64,000 nucleotides of DNA from Ahniella affigens. GTDB lineage: Bacteria; Pseudomonadota; Gammaproteobacteria; Xanthomonadales; Ahniellaceae. A program made the position numbers and the translations under genes. The notes below the pieces were generated by a model that saw only the letters and a list, made by a program, of their open reading frames with translations, was not told the origin of the DNA and searched no databases. How positions within the stretch are numbered: position 1 is the first letter of the stretch; every line of letters starts with the position of its first letter. Shown here in pieces: positions 28,118 to 37,710 of the stretch. The DNA lies in assembly GCF_003015185.1 (NCBI RefSeq), contig NZ_CP027860.1, positions 1,984,001-2,048,000 on the forward strand, in the 5' to 3' direction.

Positions 28118-28969
28118 GTGAACAAGCTCTTGATCGGGCTCGGCTTGAGCCTGGCGGCATCAACCAGCGTCGCCAATACGGGTGTGGCTTTTGTGCATGG
28201 CACGGGCAAACAGACCAACGCGGCGAAAGATTATTGGACGCAGGAAAACATCGACTCGATTCGTCAGGGTTTGCCGAATCCAGCCAACTACACAGTGATT
28301 AACTGCGATTTTGAGCAGTACATGTGGACGAGTGCCGCTGCGGGCTGTCTGGCGGGACAACTGACCACGTTCATTCAGCAGAAGGGCATTACCGACCTCG
28401 TTGTCGAAACCCATTCGAATGGCGGCAACGTCATGCGCTGGATCATGTCGAACCCGACTTACGACAGTCGCTACCCGAACATCATTTCAAAAGTCCGCTG
28501 GGTCAATGCACTCGCGCCATCTTCGGCCGGCACGCCGCTCGCAAACGCCGTGATGAACGGCAACGTGTTCGAACAATCGCTGGGTTGGCTGGTGGGCTAC
28601 AAATCCGATGCTGTCCGCATGCAGCAAACCAGTTGGATGGCGACTTACAACGCCAACAACCTGTACGGCACTGCGGGTCGGCCAGCGCTGCCAAAGCCGT
28701 TCTACAGCGTCGTGGGTTCGGATGTGGATTCAGCGATCTGGGATCCCGACAGCTATTGCGGCGGCTATTTCGAAAATGTGGGTCTGGAAACGACGCAGAA
28801 TTGGTTGGCCTCCTGCTCGGATGGCTTCTTGAACTGCACATCGCAGGCCGCCGCTGGCACGGTCTGGTTTTATGACACGTCCCGGATGGCGGGCAGTGAG
28901 CCGCTTTCCCACAACCAGAGCCGACGCAAGTGCTTCGGTCTGGATGTGATCCTGCGTAACGACCTCTGA
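28118..28969 (+). CDS. Secreted lipase-like alpha/beta hydrolase
   Basis: 283 aa from GTG 28118, preceded by GGGAGGG (about 7 bases away). Signal peptide MNKLLIGLGLSLAASTSVANT. An oxyanion-type VAFVHGTGKQT strand is followed by the nucleophile elbow ETHSNGGNVMRW (~res 98-109; Ser in HSNGG). The Cys pairs (NCDFEQ, AAGCLAG, SYCGG, LASCSDGFLNC) suggest disulphides in the exported protein. Downstream Asp/His of the triad are plausibly in DPDSYCGG and PLSHNQS. Substrate is inferred to be an ester or lipid. The DUF4785 gene follows by 20 bases. Confidence 0.8.
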   Translation: MNKLLIGLGLSLAASTSVANTGVAFVHGTGKQTNAAKDYWTQENIDSIRQGLPNPANYTVINCDFEQYMWTSAAAGCLAGQLTTFIQQKGITDLVVETHSNGGNVMRWIMSNPTYDSRYPNIISKVRWVNALAPSSAGTPLANAVMNGNVFEQSLGWLVGYKSDAVRMQQTSWMATYNANNLYGTAGRPALPKPFYSVVGSDVDSAIWDPDSYCGGYFENVGLETTQNWLASCSDGFLNCTSQAAAGTVWFYDTSRMAGSEPLSHNQSRRKCFGLDVILRNDL

Positions 28970-28989
28970 TCCCTGCGAGAACACAAGCC

Positions 28990-30186
28990 ATGAATACGAT
29001 TCGTCCCCTGGTTTTGAGCCTCGCACTGGTGCTTGCACAGACGACGGCTGCCCGTTCCATTGCCTTGCCGGCGGCATCGGACCAAGATCTGACGCCGACC
29101 ACCCTGACCGCTTCGCCAGCCAATCTGGCCAAAGCCGCGCGCTTGGAGACGCTGCCGGTGCAGTTCGCGTGGGTGCTCCCGCCCGAACAAACCCTGCAAG
29201 CGCAGTCGCCCTATGCAGCGGAGAGCCGCGAATTTTGGATGCGCGTTTCGGCAGCCGAATTGCAGTCGGGCAAACGCGTCCAGACTTCAGCCCCGGAAGC
29301 CCTGTTTCGCTTGTCGCCAATCGGTACCAGCAAATCCGCCATTGATCCGCTGCAAGTGGAGATCACCTCGGGCATGGGTACATTTGCCCGCGGCAACGGA
29401 TTGAAGAACGCCGCGAATGCTGCCGAGTTGAAAGCGGCAAACGCGCCGTTTCCGTCCGGCACGCTGGCATTTCAGCTGAAGGCCGATGTTGGTCAGGGCG
29501 CGATGCAGATCCGGGTGGCCAAGGCGGCGCAGGACTACTTGCTCCATGTCTATGAGCCGAACAGCAGCCAGACGCTGAGCCTCAAGACCGACCGGATTAC
29601 CGCCGTGCATGGTCAAACGTTCAAGGTCATTGCCGCCGCCAATGACGGTGGTGCCGTGGAGGCCATCGGCGGCTTCTTGAGCGCCCCGAACGGCTTGGAG
29701 CGGGCACTCGATTTCAAACGCGAGGGCAATCAATACGTCGCCACGGTCGCGCATGACGGCTTGGCTGGCGAAGGCGAAGGACTTTGGGAAATCCACACCT
29801 TCAGCTCGCAAGGTGGCATCCAGCGCGACGCGAAGACGGTCATCGTTTCCAGCGTGCCGCGTGCCCGACTGGGTGGCAACCTGGAATCGCTAACGGGCAA
29901 GAAAGGCGCGTTAAGCGTGAGCGTATCGATCGACGTTGCCGCCGCCAGCCGGTACGAACTTCGAGGGGTGCTGCAAGGCTTTGATGGCAAGACCGTGCGG
30001 GTTGGCGCCGTGGCGTCGAGCGCTGCATCGTTAAAGCCGGGCAGCCAGGCTCTGACCTTGGTGTTTGACGCCGAGACGATTGCCAAGTCAGGCTTGCAAG
30101 CGCCGTTCTCGGTGCGCGACCTAACGCTGACCGATCAGGCCACGCTTGCCGTTCAAGAAACGCGTCAGCAGGCGATTGCACTGTAA
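28990..30186 (+). CDS. DUF4785-domain secreted protein
   Basis: 398 aa with signal peptide MNTIRPLVLSLALVLAQTTAARS. The mature part is beta-rich with three apparent modules: ~60-190 (FWMRVSAAELQSGKRV...), ~195-280 (a VHGQTFKVIAAANDGG strand pair, GEGLWEIHTFSSQGG) and ~285-395 (KGALSVSVSIDVAAASRYELRGVLQG). This matches DUF4785 proteins known from Legionella and xanthomonads, whose role is not established. Position right after the lipase, 20 bases apart, suggests a chaperone or partner for the exported lipase; that is inference. A terminator follows at 30325. Confidence 0.75.
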   Translation: MNTIRPLVLSLALVLAQTTAARSIALPAASDQDLTPTTLTASPANLAKAARLETLPVQFAWVLPPEQTLQAQSPYAAESREFWMRVSAAELQSGKRVQTSAPEALFRLSPIGTSKSAIDPLQVEITSGMGTFARGNGLKNAANAAELKAANAPFPSGTLAFQLKADVGQGAMQIRVAKAAQDYLLHVYEPNSSQTLSLKTDRITAVHGQTFKVIAAANDGGAVEAIGGFLSAPNGLERALDFKREGNQYVATVAHDGLAGEGEGLWEIHTFSSQGGIQRDAKTVIVSSVPRARLGGNLESLTGKKGALSVSVSIDVAAASRYELRGVLQGFDGKTVRVGAVASSAASLKPGSQALTLVFDAETIAKSGLQAPFSVRDLTLTDQATLAVQETRQQAIAL

Positions 30187-30324
30187 TTGACAGGCGGCCG
30201 CAGTAGCTCGATGCGTGTGACCGCCACCTGTTCTGAAAAGCGCCAGGCGCTGGTGCCTTTCGGATGAAACTCAGATTGACAAGTTGCTTCCTGACGTTGT
30301 TTGATCCCCCGACAGATCGATCTT

Positions 30325-30351
30325 GACCCGGCTCGCCCGGGTCGCTTTTTT
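30325..30351 (+). terminator. Rho-independent terminator
   Basis: Stem GACCCGG (30325-30331) / CCGGGTC (30337-30343) with a 5-base loop, then GC and six T. It ends the lipase-DUF4785 operon, 15 bases before the next gene. Confidence 0.85.
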
Positions 30352-30365
30352 GTTGGGAGCAGATC

Positions 30366-31034
30366 ATGCCTGATGTACTGATCACGGGTGCGGGACGTGG
30401 CATCGGTTTGGAGCTGACGCGCGCGTATCGCGCTGATCACGCCAACGTCGTCGCGGCGACGCGAAGTCCGTCTGACGCGCTGTCAGCAACCGGTGCCGAC
30501 GTCCATGTTGGCCTGGATCTGAGCCGTGACGCTGATCGCATCTGCCTGGTCGAGCAAGTTGCAGATCGGTCTTTTGATCTGGTCATTCTGAATGCAGGCG
30601 TCCTGAATGAGGACGCCCTCGGCGGCTTGTCTTTGCAAGTCGAATTGATTCGCGAGCAGTTTGAAGTGAATGCGCTGGCGCCCATTCTGCTGATCGAGTC
30701 GTTGCTGCCGCGCCTTCGGGCTGGGTGCAAGATCGCGCTCATGAGCACACGCATGGCATCGATCGCCGATAACAGCTCGGGCGACTACTACGGCTATCGA
30801 ATGTCCAAGGCGGCCCTCAACATCGCAGGCAAGTCGCTGGCGATCAGCCTGAAGCCGCGCGACATCGCCGTATTCATGTTGCATCCGGGATATGTGCAAA
30901 CGGGCATGACGGGCGGTCGTGGTGACATCACGGCCGCCGAGTCGGCGAGTCGTCTCAAAGGACTGCTCCAGCGCTTGGACCTGTCGCAAACGGGCACGTT
31001 CTGGCACAGCAACGGTACCATGTTGCCCTGGTAG
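30366..31034 (+). CDS. Short-chain dehydrogenase/reductase
   Basis: 222 aa, cytosolic. Rossmann motif LITGAGRGIGLEL (~res 4-16), NAG at LVILNAGVL (~74), catalytic Ser in ALMSTRMASI (~124) and YxxxK in YGYRMSK (~140-146), then HPGYVQTGMTG. It resembles the C-factor-type SDRs acting on carbonyls; the substrate is unknown. The start is backed by GGGAG upstream, inside the terminator tail. Confidence 0.88.
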   Translation: MPDVLITGAGRGIGLELTRAYRADHANVVAATRSPSDALSATGADVHVGLDLSRDADRICLVEQVADRSFDLVILNAGVLNEDALGGLSLQVELIREQFEVNALAPILLIESLLPRLRAGCKIALMSTRMASIADNSSGDYYGYRMSKAALNIAGKSLAISLKPRDIAVFMLHPGYVQTGMTGGRGDITAAESASRLKGLLQRLDLSQTGTFWHSNGTMLPW

Positions 31035-31128
31035 CGAAAGGGGCTCGCACTGCGCTTCGTGTGGACTTATCCTAACGCCACACATCGCTGGACCCCGCAT
31101 CACGCCCCGATCCAATAAGGAGTGCACC

Positions 31129-33384
31129 ATGAATCATCCCAATCGCCGTTTGCACCGCAACCTGCTCGCTTTGAGTGTGGCAAGTCTGCTCGCCAGCCCG
31201 CTGCTCTATGCGCAGGACGACACCAAAACGGAGTCGGAGTCGGCAACGCTGGAAACGGTCACGGTGACGGCTCAGCGCAAAGAGGAGGATGTGCAGAAGG
31301 TACCTATTGCGATCACGACCGTCGATGCCGAGAAGCTTGATGTGATCAACTCGGGTGGCGACGACATCCGCGTCTTGTCGGGTCGCCTGCCGAGCTTGCA
31401 AATTGAGTCGTCGTTCGGTCGCGCGTTTCCGCGCTTTTATGTGCGTGGCTTGGGCAATACCGATTTCGATTTGAACGCCTCCCAGCCGGTGTCGCTGGTC
31501 TATGACGATATCGTGCAGGAAAACCCGATCCTGAAGGGCTTTCCGATGTTCGACATGGATCGCGTCGAAATGGTGCGCGGTCCGCAGGGCACGCTATTCG
31601 GGCGCAATTCGCCGGCGGGCGTGATCAAGTTTGAATCGATGCGACCGAGCCAGACCAGCGAGGGCTACGGTCAGATTTCATACGGCTCCTACGGCAACAC
31701 CAACCTTGAAGGCGCGATTGGCGGTGGCTTCAATGATGCTTGGTCCGGTCGGCTGTCATTGCTCTACCAACATCGCGATGACTATGTCGACAATACGCTA
31801 AACGGCGATGGCGACGATCTCGAAGGCTATGACGAAACCGCGGTGCGCGGTCAGTTGTTGTATGCGCCGAGCGATGACTTCGAAGCGTTGTTCAATCTCC
31901 ATGCGCGAAACCTGGATGGCACGGCCCGATTGTTTCGGGCGAATATCATTCGGCCGGGGCAGGGTGGCCTCGTGTCCGGATTCGATCCCGATTCCATCAG
32001 TATCGATGGCGACAACTCCCAAGAACTCGATACGTTTGGCGGGAATGCCCGATTGCGCTGGGATTTCGCTGGCTTCAGCCTGTTCTCGATCACTGGCTAT
32101 GAAACGCTGGACACGCTCTCGCGTGGTGACATCGATGGCGGATTCGGTGCCGTGTTCGCGCCACCGTCGGGGCCGGGGCTGATTCCGTTTACGGCCGAAT
32201 CGGCCGATGGCATGCCAGATCATCATCAGTTCACGCAGGAGTTCCGCTTGCAGTCGCAGACTGACAGTGCGCTGCAATGGCAAACCGGCTTCTATTATTT
32301 TGATGAGCGCATCACGATCGAGAGCTTCAACTACGACACGCTGTCACCGGGGCGTCCGCAGAATGGTTATGCCATTCAAAAGCAGGACAACACGGCGTAC
32401 GCGCTGTTCGGCTCGCTGGAATACGCCGCAACCGACGATCTGACCCTGCGCGTGGGTCTTCGCTATACGCGCGACGAGAAAGACTTCGAGGCCGAACGCA
32501 CGCAGTCGCCGTTGTCCTTCCTCGGCGTTGGTCCGATTGGTCCGCTTTATGCCAATCCGAGCGATAGCGATGTCAGTTGGGATCTGAGCGCGGCTTATGC
32601 GATCAATGACGAATGGAACGCTTACGCACGCGTCGCGCGTGGCTTCCGCGCACCGAGCATTCAGGGGCGCCTGTTGTTTGGCGATGTCTTGTCGGTGGCA
32701 GATAGTGAGACGGTTCTGTCGTTCGAGTCGGGCATCAAGGCCAGTCTGTGGGATAACCGGGCGCGGCTTGGTTTTGCCGTGTTCAGCTATCGGGTCAGTG
32801 ACCAGCAGCTGACGGCAGTGGGTGGTGGCGCGAACTTCAACACTTTGATCAATGCGGATCGGACGGTGGGCTCGGGGTTTGAACTCGATGCCGAGGCGTA
32901 CCTGACCGATCGACTGCTGGTCACCGCGGGCGTCAGCTACAACGATACCGAGATCCAGGACGACACCCTTGCCGTGCAACCTTGCGGTGGCGGCTGCACG
33001 GTCTATGATCCGGCGGGTCCGGTCGCTGGAACGGTGCTGCTCGATGGCAATCGTTTGCCACAGGCGCCACTGAAGATCGCCAACGTGACGGCGCGCTACG
33101 GCATTCCAATGGCAAATGGCGAGTTGTTCTTCTTCACGGATTGGGCGTATCGCAGTGAGGTCAGCTTCTTCCTCTACGACTCTGCGGAATTCAACGGCGC
33201 TGCGCTGCTCGAAGGCGGGTTGCGGGTTGGCTATAACTGGAACAACGACCAGTATCAGGTCGCGCTGTTTGGCCGCAACATTACCGATGAGCGTCAGGTC
33301 GTTGGCGGCATCGACTTCAATAACTTGACTGGCTTCATCAACGAACCGCGGATTATTGGTCTGGAGTTCACCGCGCGATATTGA
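31129..33384 (+). CDS. TonB-dependent outer-membrane receptor
   Basis: 751 aa from ATG 31129 with AAGGAG 7 bases before it. Signal peptide ends near LYAQD. TonB-box-like ETVTVTAQRKEEDVQ, plug domain (~45-155: VPIAITTVDAEKLD, VRVRGLG-like YVRGLGN, VEMVRGPQGTLFGRNSPAGVI), then a 22-strand barrel ending in ...LEFTARY, a C-terminal aromatic residue for BAM insertion. This type is common for glycan or small-molecule uptake in Lysobacterales; the cargo is unknown. No metal-uptake or FecR-like regulator gene is beside it. Confidence 0.93.
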   Translation: MNHPNRRLHRNLLALSVASLLASPLLYAQDDTKTESESATLETVTVTAQRKEEDVQKVPIAITTVDAEKLDVINSGGDDIRVLSGRLPSLQIESSFGRAFPRFYVRGLGNTDFDLNASQPVSLVYDDIVQENPILKGFPMFDMDRVEMVRGPQGTLFGRNSPAGVIKFESMRPSQTSEGYGQISYGSYGNTNLEGAIGGGFNDAWSGRLSLLYQHRDDYVDNTLNGDGDDLEGYDETAVRGQLLYAPSDDFEALFNLHARNLDGTARLFRANIIRPGQGGLVSGFDPDSISIDGDNSQELDTFGGNARLRWDFAGFSLFSITGYETLDTLSRGDIDGGFGAVFAPPSGPGLIPFTAESADGMPDHHQFTQEFRLQSQTDSALQWQTGFYYFDERITIESFNYDTLSPGRPQNGYAIQKQDNTAYALFGSLEYAATDDLTLRVGLRYTRDEKDFEAERTQSPLSFLGVGPIGPLYANPSDSDVSWDLSAAYAINDEWNAYARVARGFRAPSIQGRLLFGDVLSVADSETVLSFESGIKASLWDNRARLGFAVFSYRVSDQQLTAVGGGANFNTLINADRTVGSGFELDAEAYLTDRLLVTAGVSYNDTEIQDDTLAVQPCGGGCTVYDPAGPVAGTVLLDGNRLPQAPLKIANVTARYGIPMANGELFFFTDWAYRSEVSFFLYDSAEFNGAALLEGGLRVGYNWNNDQYQVALFGRNITDERQVVGGIDFNNLTGFINEPRIIGLEFTARY

Positions 33385-33490
33385 TGGAATCTGGCCCCGG
33401 GGCGCCGTCACCGACGGCGCTTCGAGGTTTGATCCTTGCTGATCGCGGCGTTCGCGATCCCAACCCGATACGCCCAACTGCGACGTGTTC

Positions 33491-34210
33491 ATGAACCTTA
33501 GCGCTTATCTCCGCGCCGCTGCCGTATTTGCCTTGCTCAGCGCCGGGTTGTTGGGGCTCTCGTGGATGTTCGCGCCGGCACTCACCGGCGCCTCGGCGCA
33601 TGCGTCGGTCGACCCTTGGTTGCTGATGGACCGCGTCTCGACACTATTGGGTTTACTGACCACGGTACTCGCGATTACCGGTTTGGTGGTGGGTCTGTTC
33701 CGGGGCGGCTGGCTGTGGCGGTTCATTCGCCGCACCAACTCGTTCATCGATGCCGAAAGTGAGGAGATCACGGCCAATGCATCGGCCGTGATCATGAACT
33801 ACAACCCAAAGAACATGGAGCTCGTGCGCACAGCCGTCAGCATGCTGAAGCCCGAAGTATTAGTGCTCCTTGGCACGAGCCGCGATGAACTGCACGACGC
33901 CTGCCGTACGTTGGCCGGCGAGAACCTGGATGTCATCGCCATGCCGGCTTTGGAAAACGTGCATTCCAGCAGCGAGGCCAGGCAGCGGGCGCGGCACGGC
34001 ATTCAACAATTGCGTGAACGATTTCAACCGCGAGCGATTGTCTGCGATGTGACGGGCGGTACCAAGCCGATGACGCTTGGACTATTCATGGCGGCCGAGG
34101 AGGAGGGCATTGCCACGGTTTATCTGGCAACTGAACGCGATCCGGCTGGCAAGCCAATCAAGAGTACCGCCCGACTCAGCTATGTGTCGAAAGCGCGGAG
34201 CCCATCTTGA
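33491..34210 (+). CDS. Membrane-anchored CARF-like protein
   Basis: 239 aa from ATG 33491 (GTG two codons upstream possible). TM1 ~5-26 (YLRAAAVFALLSAGLLGLSWMF) and TM2 ~47-70 (VSTLLGLLTTVLAITGLVVGLF) put the C-terminal ~165 residues in the cytosol. That part begins AVIMNYNPKN, has LVLLGTSRDELHDA as a second strand-turn, and carries DVTGGTKPMTLGLFMAAE (TGGTK at ~188-192) followed by VYLAT. TGGTK-x-M is the hallmark of CARF domains that bind cyclic oligoadenylates in type III CRISPR effectors, and TM-plus-CARF is the layout of the depolarising effector Cam1. No cas10, array or ring nuclease is in the window. Function is inferred. Confidence 0.7.
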   Translation: MNLSAYLRAAAVFALLSAGLLGLSWMFAPALTGASAHASVDPWLLMDRVSTLLGLLTTVLAITGLVVGLFRGGWLWRFIRRTNSFIDAESEEITANASAVIMNYNPKNMELVRTAVSMLKPEVLVLLGTSRDELHDACRTLAGENLDVIAMPALENVHSSSEARQRARHGIQQLRERFQPRAIVCDVTGGTKPMTLGLFMAAEEEGIATVYLATERDPAGKPIKSTARLSYVSKARSPS

Positions 34211-34216
34211 TTGCCA

Positions 34217-34242
34217 CCACACCGCGGTGAGTTGCGGTGTGG
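34217..34242. terminator. Hairpin between convergent genes
   Basis: Perfect 9-bp stem CCACACCGC (34217-34225) / GCGGTGTGG (34234-34242), 8-base loop, directly after the CARF-like gene and before the stop of the minus-strand gene at 34272. No T-run on either side. Confidence 0.45.
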
Positions 34243-34271
34243 CGGTATGGTCAAGTTGACATCGAAGCCAG

Positions 34272-35801
34272 CTATTGCTGGACGCGGCTCAATAGATGGC
34301 TCATGTCAGCCTGATTGAAGGCCGGCTGTCCGTTTTGGGCTGGAACAGCGATCGTCTGCGGCTGATGGCACGCAAAGCAGTCGGCTGCAGAGCTGACATT
34401 TTGGGGATTGCTGGGATCGGTGACATACAGAAAGTTCTGCGTCCAGGTTTCCAATGTCGTGTTAGCCATCGTGGTCGATCCGGCACGCGTGTAGGACGGC
34501 GCTGAACCACCTTCGCCATGCTTGCCGTAGTTCGGGCAGTTCGTGGAGCTCGCGTCGCCATCCTCGTACAGAAAGCAGCCTTGTCCAAACGCGCCACCCT
34601 CGGTGTTGCCATTGATGACCCATTGCATGCCGATCAACTGGTAATAGCGCCAGTAGTCGGCCAGTCCCGAAGGCGAATTGTTGACAACGCTCTGATTCAG
34701 ACAGGCGATATCGAGACTGTTTGGATGCGGTTGCGAGAGATTGACACAGGCATTCGCCGGCTTTTCCATGCGGTCGGTGCGGCACACCTGGACCTGCTGC
34801 CACGCTGTGCCCGAGCCCGGCCACGTCAGACAGATTGCGCCGGCCTGAACATTCTTGACGGGAAACGGACATGACTTTCGATCGCCTTTGGCAGCCAAGT
34901 AGTCGTTGTAGTCGAAATAGTTCCAGCCGGACTTGCCCACGCCATTCAAGTAGTTCTTGTTGACGTTCATGGTCTGCCCGGGCTCGGTCGGATCTGCCGG
35001 GAAGTTGGCGACCGGGTTGGCGCCGCCCGGGCTGCAGTCCGGCGCATTGCCCGCATGCTCGAACGAGGCCCAGACGAACTCGCCATGAGTGTTCGTTTTT
35101 TGAACCAGATGAAAGCCGACGAGGCCCCAGGCGGTTCCATCGTCATCCACCGTGCAATACATCAAGTCACTGGGGCAGAGCTTCGAGATGACGGCGCCGA
35201 AGTTGCGCCAAGCGGTCTTTAACTCAATGACGCCTTCGGTCTTGTCGCCAATTTCGGTCGGCGGAAACCAGATGCCACCGCTGTAGCTATTTTGATTGAA
35301 CGCATTCGCGGCAGCCGTCAAGGTGGCCTGCTGGTAAAGCTGTCGGTTCTTGATCTGATTGAAATAGACCTGATTGATACGGATGTCGTAGGACGTGGTC
35401 TGATTTGCGACGTCGAGCAATTGAAAGCCATTTCCTGCTTCAGTCTGGTTCATCGCCTTCGACAGCTGTACGCCATCGAGTGGCGTGTAAGTGCCGGTCC
35501 ATACCGGAACACCTTTGGCAGGCAGCGCGTCGTACCAGGGGACATAGCTCATGAAACGGGGGTTGCCGCTGCCGTCATTGCCCGCCAGATACAGAAAGTT
35601 GTTGAATGCGAACTGATTGATCAGGCAATTCGTCTCGAAGGGTGGCAATTGCGCTGCCGGAATGCCGAAGGTCGTTGTCGGCCACAGGCTGGCGCCGTTT
35701 GCGACACGACCGTATTGATTGTACGTGCAGCCAACCGGCCCAGAGCTTTGCGCGGTTGCATCAAGGCTGATGGCAGCCAGAACCAAGAGTGCAGCTTTCA
35801 T
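34272..35801 (-). CDS. Secreted protein with one C-terminal c-type haem motif
   Basis: 509 aa from ATG 35801, preceded by GGGAGA; an in-frame extension to 35927 is rejected. Signal peptide MKAALLVLAAISLDATAQS. The bulk is an unrecognised Trp/Asn-rich domain with scattered Cys (TVDDDGTAWGLVGFH, WASFEHAGNAPDC, CPNYG). A single CFACH haem motif lies ~30 residues from the end. It may be a cytochrome c-tailed enzyme or binding protein. No partner gene is adjacent. Confidence 0.75.
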   Translation of the reverse strand: MKAALLVLAAISLDATAQSSGPVGCTYNQYGRVANGASLWPTTTFGIPAAQLPPFETNCLINQFAFNNFLYLAGNDGSGNPRFMSYVPWYDALPAKGVPVWTGTYTPLDGVQLSKAMNQTEAGNGFQLLDVANQTTSYDIRINQVYFNQIKNRQLYQQATLTAAANAFNQNSYSGGIWFPPTEIGDKTEGVIELKTAWRNFGAVISKLCPSDLMYCTVDDDGTAWGLVGFHLVQKTNTHGEFVWASFEHAGNAPDCSPGGANPVANFPADPTEPGQTMNVNKNYLNGVGKSGWNYFDYNDYLAAKGDRKSCPFPVKNVQAGAICLTWPGSGTAWQQVQVCRTDRMEKPANACVNLSQPHPNSLDIACLNQSVVNNSPSGLADYWRYYQLIGMQWVINGNTEGGAFGQGCFLYEDGDASSTNCPNYGKHGEGGSAPSYTRAGSTTMANTTLETWTQNFLYVTDPSNPQNVSSAADCFACHQPQTIAVPAQNGQPAFNQADMSHLLSRVQQ

Positions 35802-35939
35802 GACTTGTCTCCCGAAGTGAGCGTTGTGATCCGTCAAGAGCTCCCCCTGCCAGACGGCGCAGTCGCTTTGGTTGCCTGCTGCTCCAACAAGGTTCATCAC
35901 GTTCGAGTGCCAGAACGCTGGCGTCAATCGACCGTCGAC

Positions 35940-36015
35940 TGGAGCACTGAGTCCGGAAACGTGCCGGCTTCAGAGCGGGTCTGAAGGTCCACGATGGACT
36001 GATCCAAACCCTACG
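35940..36015. repeat. Decayed relative of the MITE at 40599
   Basis: GCACTGAGTCCGG (35944-35956) is identical to 40637-40649 of the MITE, and GGGTCTGAA (35977-35985) with AAACCC (36006-36011) echoes its first hairpin, but in a different order. The remaining gap up to 36243 shows no gene. Confidence 0.4.
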
Positions 36016-36243
36016 TAACGGGTCGAATTGTGCGCAAAGGCGCGCATCTCGTTCTAGATCGCTATTGATTCACCCAAGTACAGATTGGCAATTCCGCGGC
36101 CCAACACGCATTCCAGCCAAGTTGGATGGTGGTGGCAGACTCTTAACATTGGTGCTGCCCCCGGAGACAGTCAGCCGAGCCTACGCCTTCAGGCCGGCCG
36201 CGGTCAATCGGCATCCGAAATCGGTACCGTTCGCTTGGTTGCG

Positions 36244-37710
36244 CTACATCTCCGCGCCGTCACCCAACCAGAGTTCAGTGACCAAGTCCTCGAATTTCAG
36301 CCAGCCGCGCGTCGCTAGGCCCTTGGCATTCACGAACGCGGCGTCAACGAATACATCGTGCTCGCCATACTGACGCACGAGATCGCCTTTGATGACGTAG
36401 GTGGCGCCCTTGGCTTCGGCGGCTGGTCGCTGGTGAAAATAGGCGCGGTCAGCGTTGACCCATTGCACTTTGGTCCATGGCGCTTGAAGCGTTTGCGTCA
36501 ACTGAACCCCTTGTTCGCTGGCAAACGTGCTCAGCTCTGGGCAATGATCAGGTAGTTGACCGAGCCTAAGTCGCAGTGTGGGCGTGCCTTCGGTGCTCTG
36601 GCCCGGTTTCAACTCCGCAGCAAAGACCGCCTCTTCAGTTTGATGAGTGCCAAACGCGTCACGATGCAATTCGGCCTTTGCGGCCAGCGGTTCTGGGTCA
36701 AGATGGGCCAGGCCGCGAAGACGAACGCTGCATCCTGGCTGGCTTTGGACCATCAGCACCGCTGAGAAGATTCCCTGGTCTGGGTCGAATCCGATCGTGA
36801 GCGGTCCATATTCTCCAGCTCTCAACTCGCGCGCGGACGCCCCATGGTCTGCTGACCCGTCATCGAACTCAATCTGCTCCTCGAAGACTGCCAGTGCACC
36901 CGCAAACGCGAGATCGTCGGCATAGCGTCGCTTCAGCGTAGCCAGCTGCTGGTCAGTGCCGCTACAGGTTTCGGCAATCTTGTCGGCGACAAACTGACGG
37001 CGCGCAATGGCTTCGGGATCGTCGCCCTCGACTGGTTCGCCGCGGAAGTGATCGCATGCCTGACGGGTCATGACGAAAGCACGCAGATCTTCGGGCATTC
37101 GCGCGCGCACGGCCGGAGAACTTGGGTCAGAGCCGTCATCGCAATACTGCTGACGCACCTCTAACAGCTGCCCATTCGCAACGAAATGGCGCACGACCTG
37201 TCCGTTACAGGGCTCAGCATTCTGGCTTTGCTCCGGATCGCTGATCGTAATGAGCTCGCCGTATTCGATCAGGATGTTCTTCAAGTAACCGTCAATGGCG
37301 GCTCCGCCGGTCAACGTCAGCAAAGGGTGGACATCGCCGCGTTGAAACCGAAACGTCAGGACACCGGTGCTGGATGCGACGGCGCCATCGTCCTGCCAAA
37401 GTACCGCTGCATCGTCCATCGCGTCGCCGTCGAGATCGCCATATGCAACCTGGACGCTGAAGCTGGACACCGCGGTCTTGCCGAAGCCGTTGCGGACGCG
37501 CACCGGGCCTTCAGCGAGCGGACTGTCGAACGTACCATTCAGAAAATCGAAGTCTCGGATCGCGGATGCCTGAGGGGTGGCGGCTTGAATCTCTGGCACT
37601 GCCCCGGCTGTTACGGGCAGTGCCAGCAACAGGGCCGTCGCGCTCAAAGATCCCGCCAGCGCGGGGGTGCAGGTTCGCGCTATGAATCGGTCGAAAGCTG
37701 AAGCAATCAT
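36244..37710 (-). CDS. Secreted LprI-like/SH3-like protein, function unknown
   Basis: 488 aa with a signal peptide (SLSATALLLALPVTAGA). Three parts: ~50-185 with YGDLDGDAMDDAAVLW, a D-x-D-x-D loop like calcium sites; ~195-290, helical and Cys-containing (ACDHFRGE, VADKIAETCSGTDQQLATLKRRYADD), like LprI-type lysozyme-inhibitor relatives; and ~425-485, an SH3-like barrel (AYFHQRPAAEAKGATYVIKG...GWLKFEDL). The parts suggest a periplasmic binding protein acting near the cell wall. The start lacks a strong ribosome site. Confidence 0.65.
   Translation of the reverse strand: MIASAFDRFIARTCTPALAGSLSATALLLALPVTAGAVPEIQAATPQASAIRDFDFLNGTFDSPLAEGPVRVRNGFGKTAVSSFSVQVAYGDLDGDAMDDAAVLWQDDGAVASSTGVLTFRFQRGDVHPLLTLTGGAAIDGYLKNILIEYGELITISDPEQSQNAEPCNGQVVRHFVANGQLLEVRQQYCDDGSDPSSPAVRARMPEDLRAFVMTRQACDHFRGEPVEGDDPEAIARRQFVADKIAETCSGTDQQLATLKRRYADDLAFAGALAVFEEQIEFDDGSADHGASARELRAGEYGPLTIGFDPDQGIFSAVLMVQSQPGCSVRLRGLAHLDPEPLAAKAELHRDAFGTHQTEEAVFAAELKPGQSTEGTPTLRLRLGQLPDHCPELSTFASEQGVQLTQTLQAPWTKVQWVNADRAYFHQRPAAEAKGATYVIKGDLVRQYGEHDVFVDAAFVNAKGLATRGWLKFEDLVTELWLGDGAEM

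Noticed and set aside
32344-33492. Minus-strand open frame of 382 aa
   Set aside because: Antisense to the TonB receptor; no domain or start signal.
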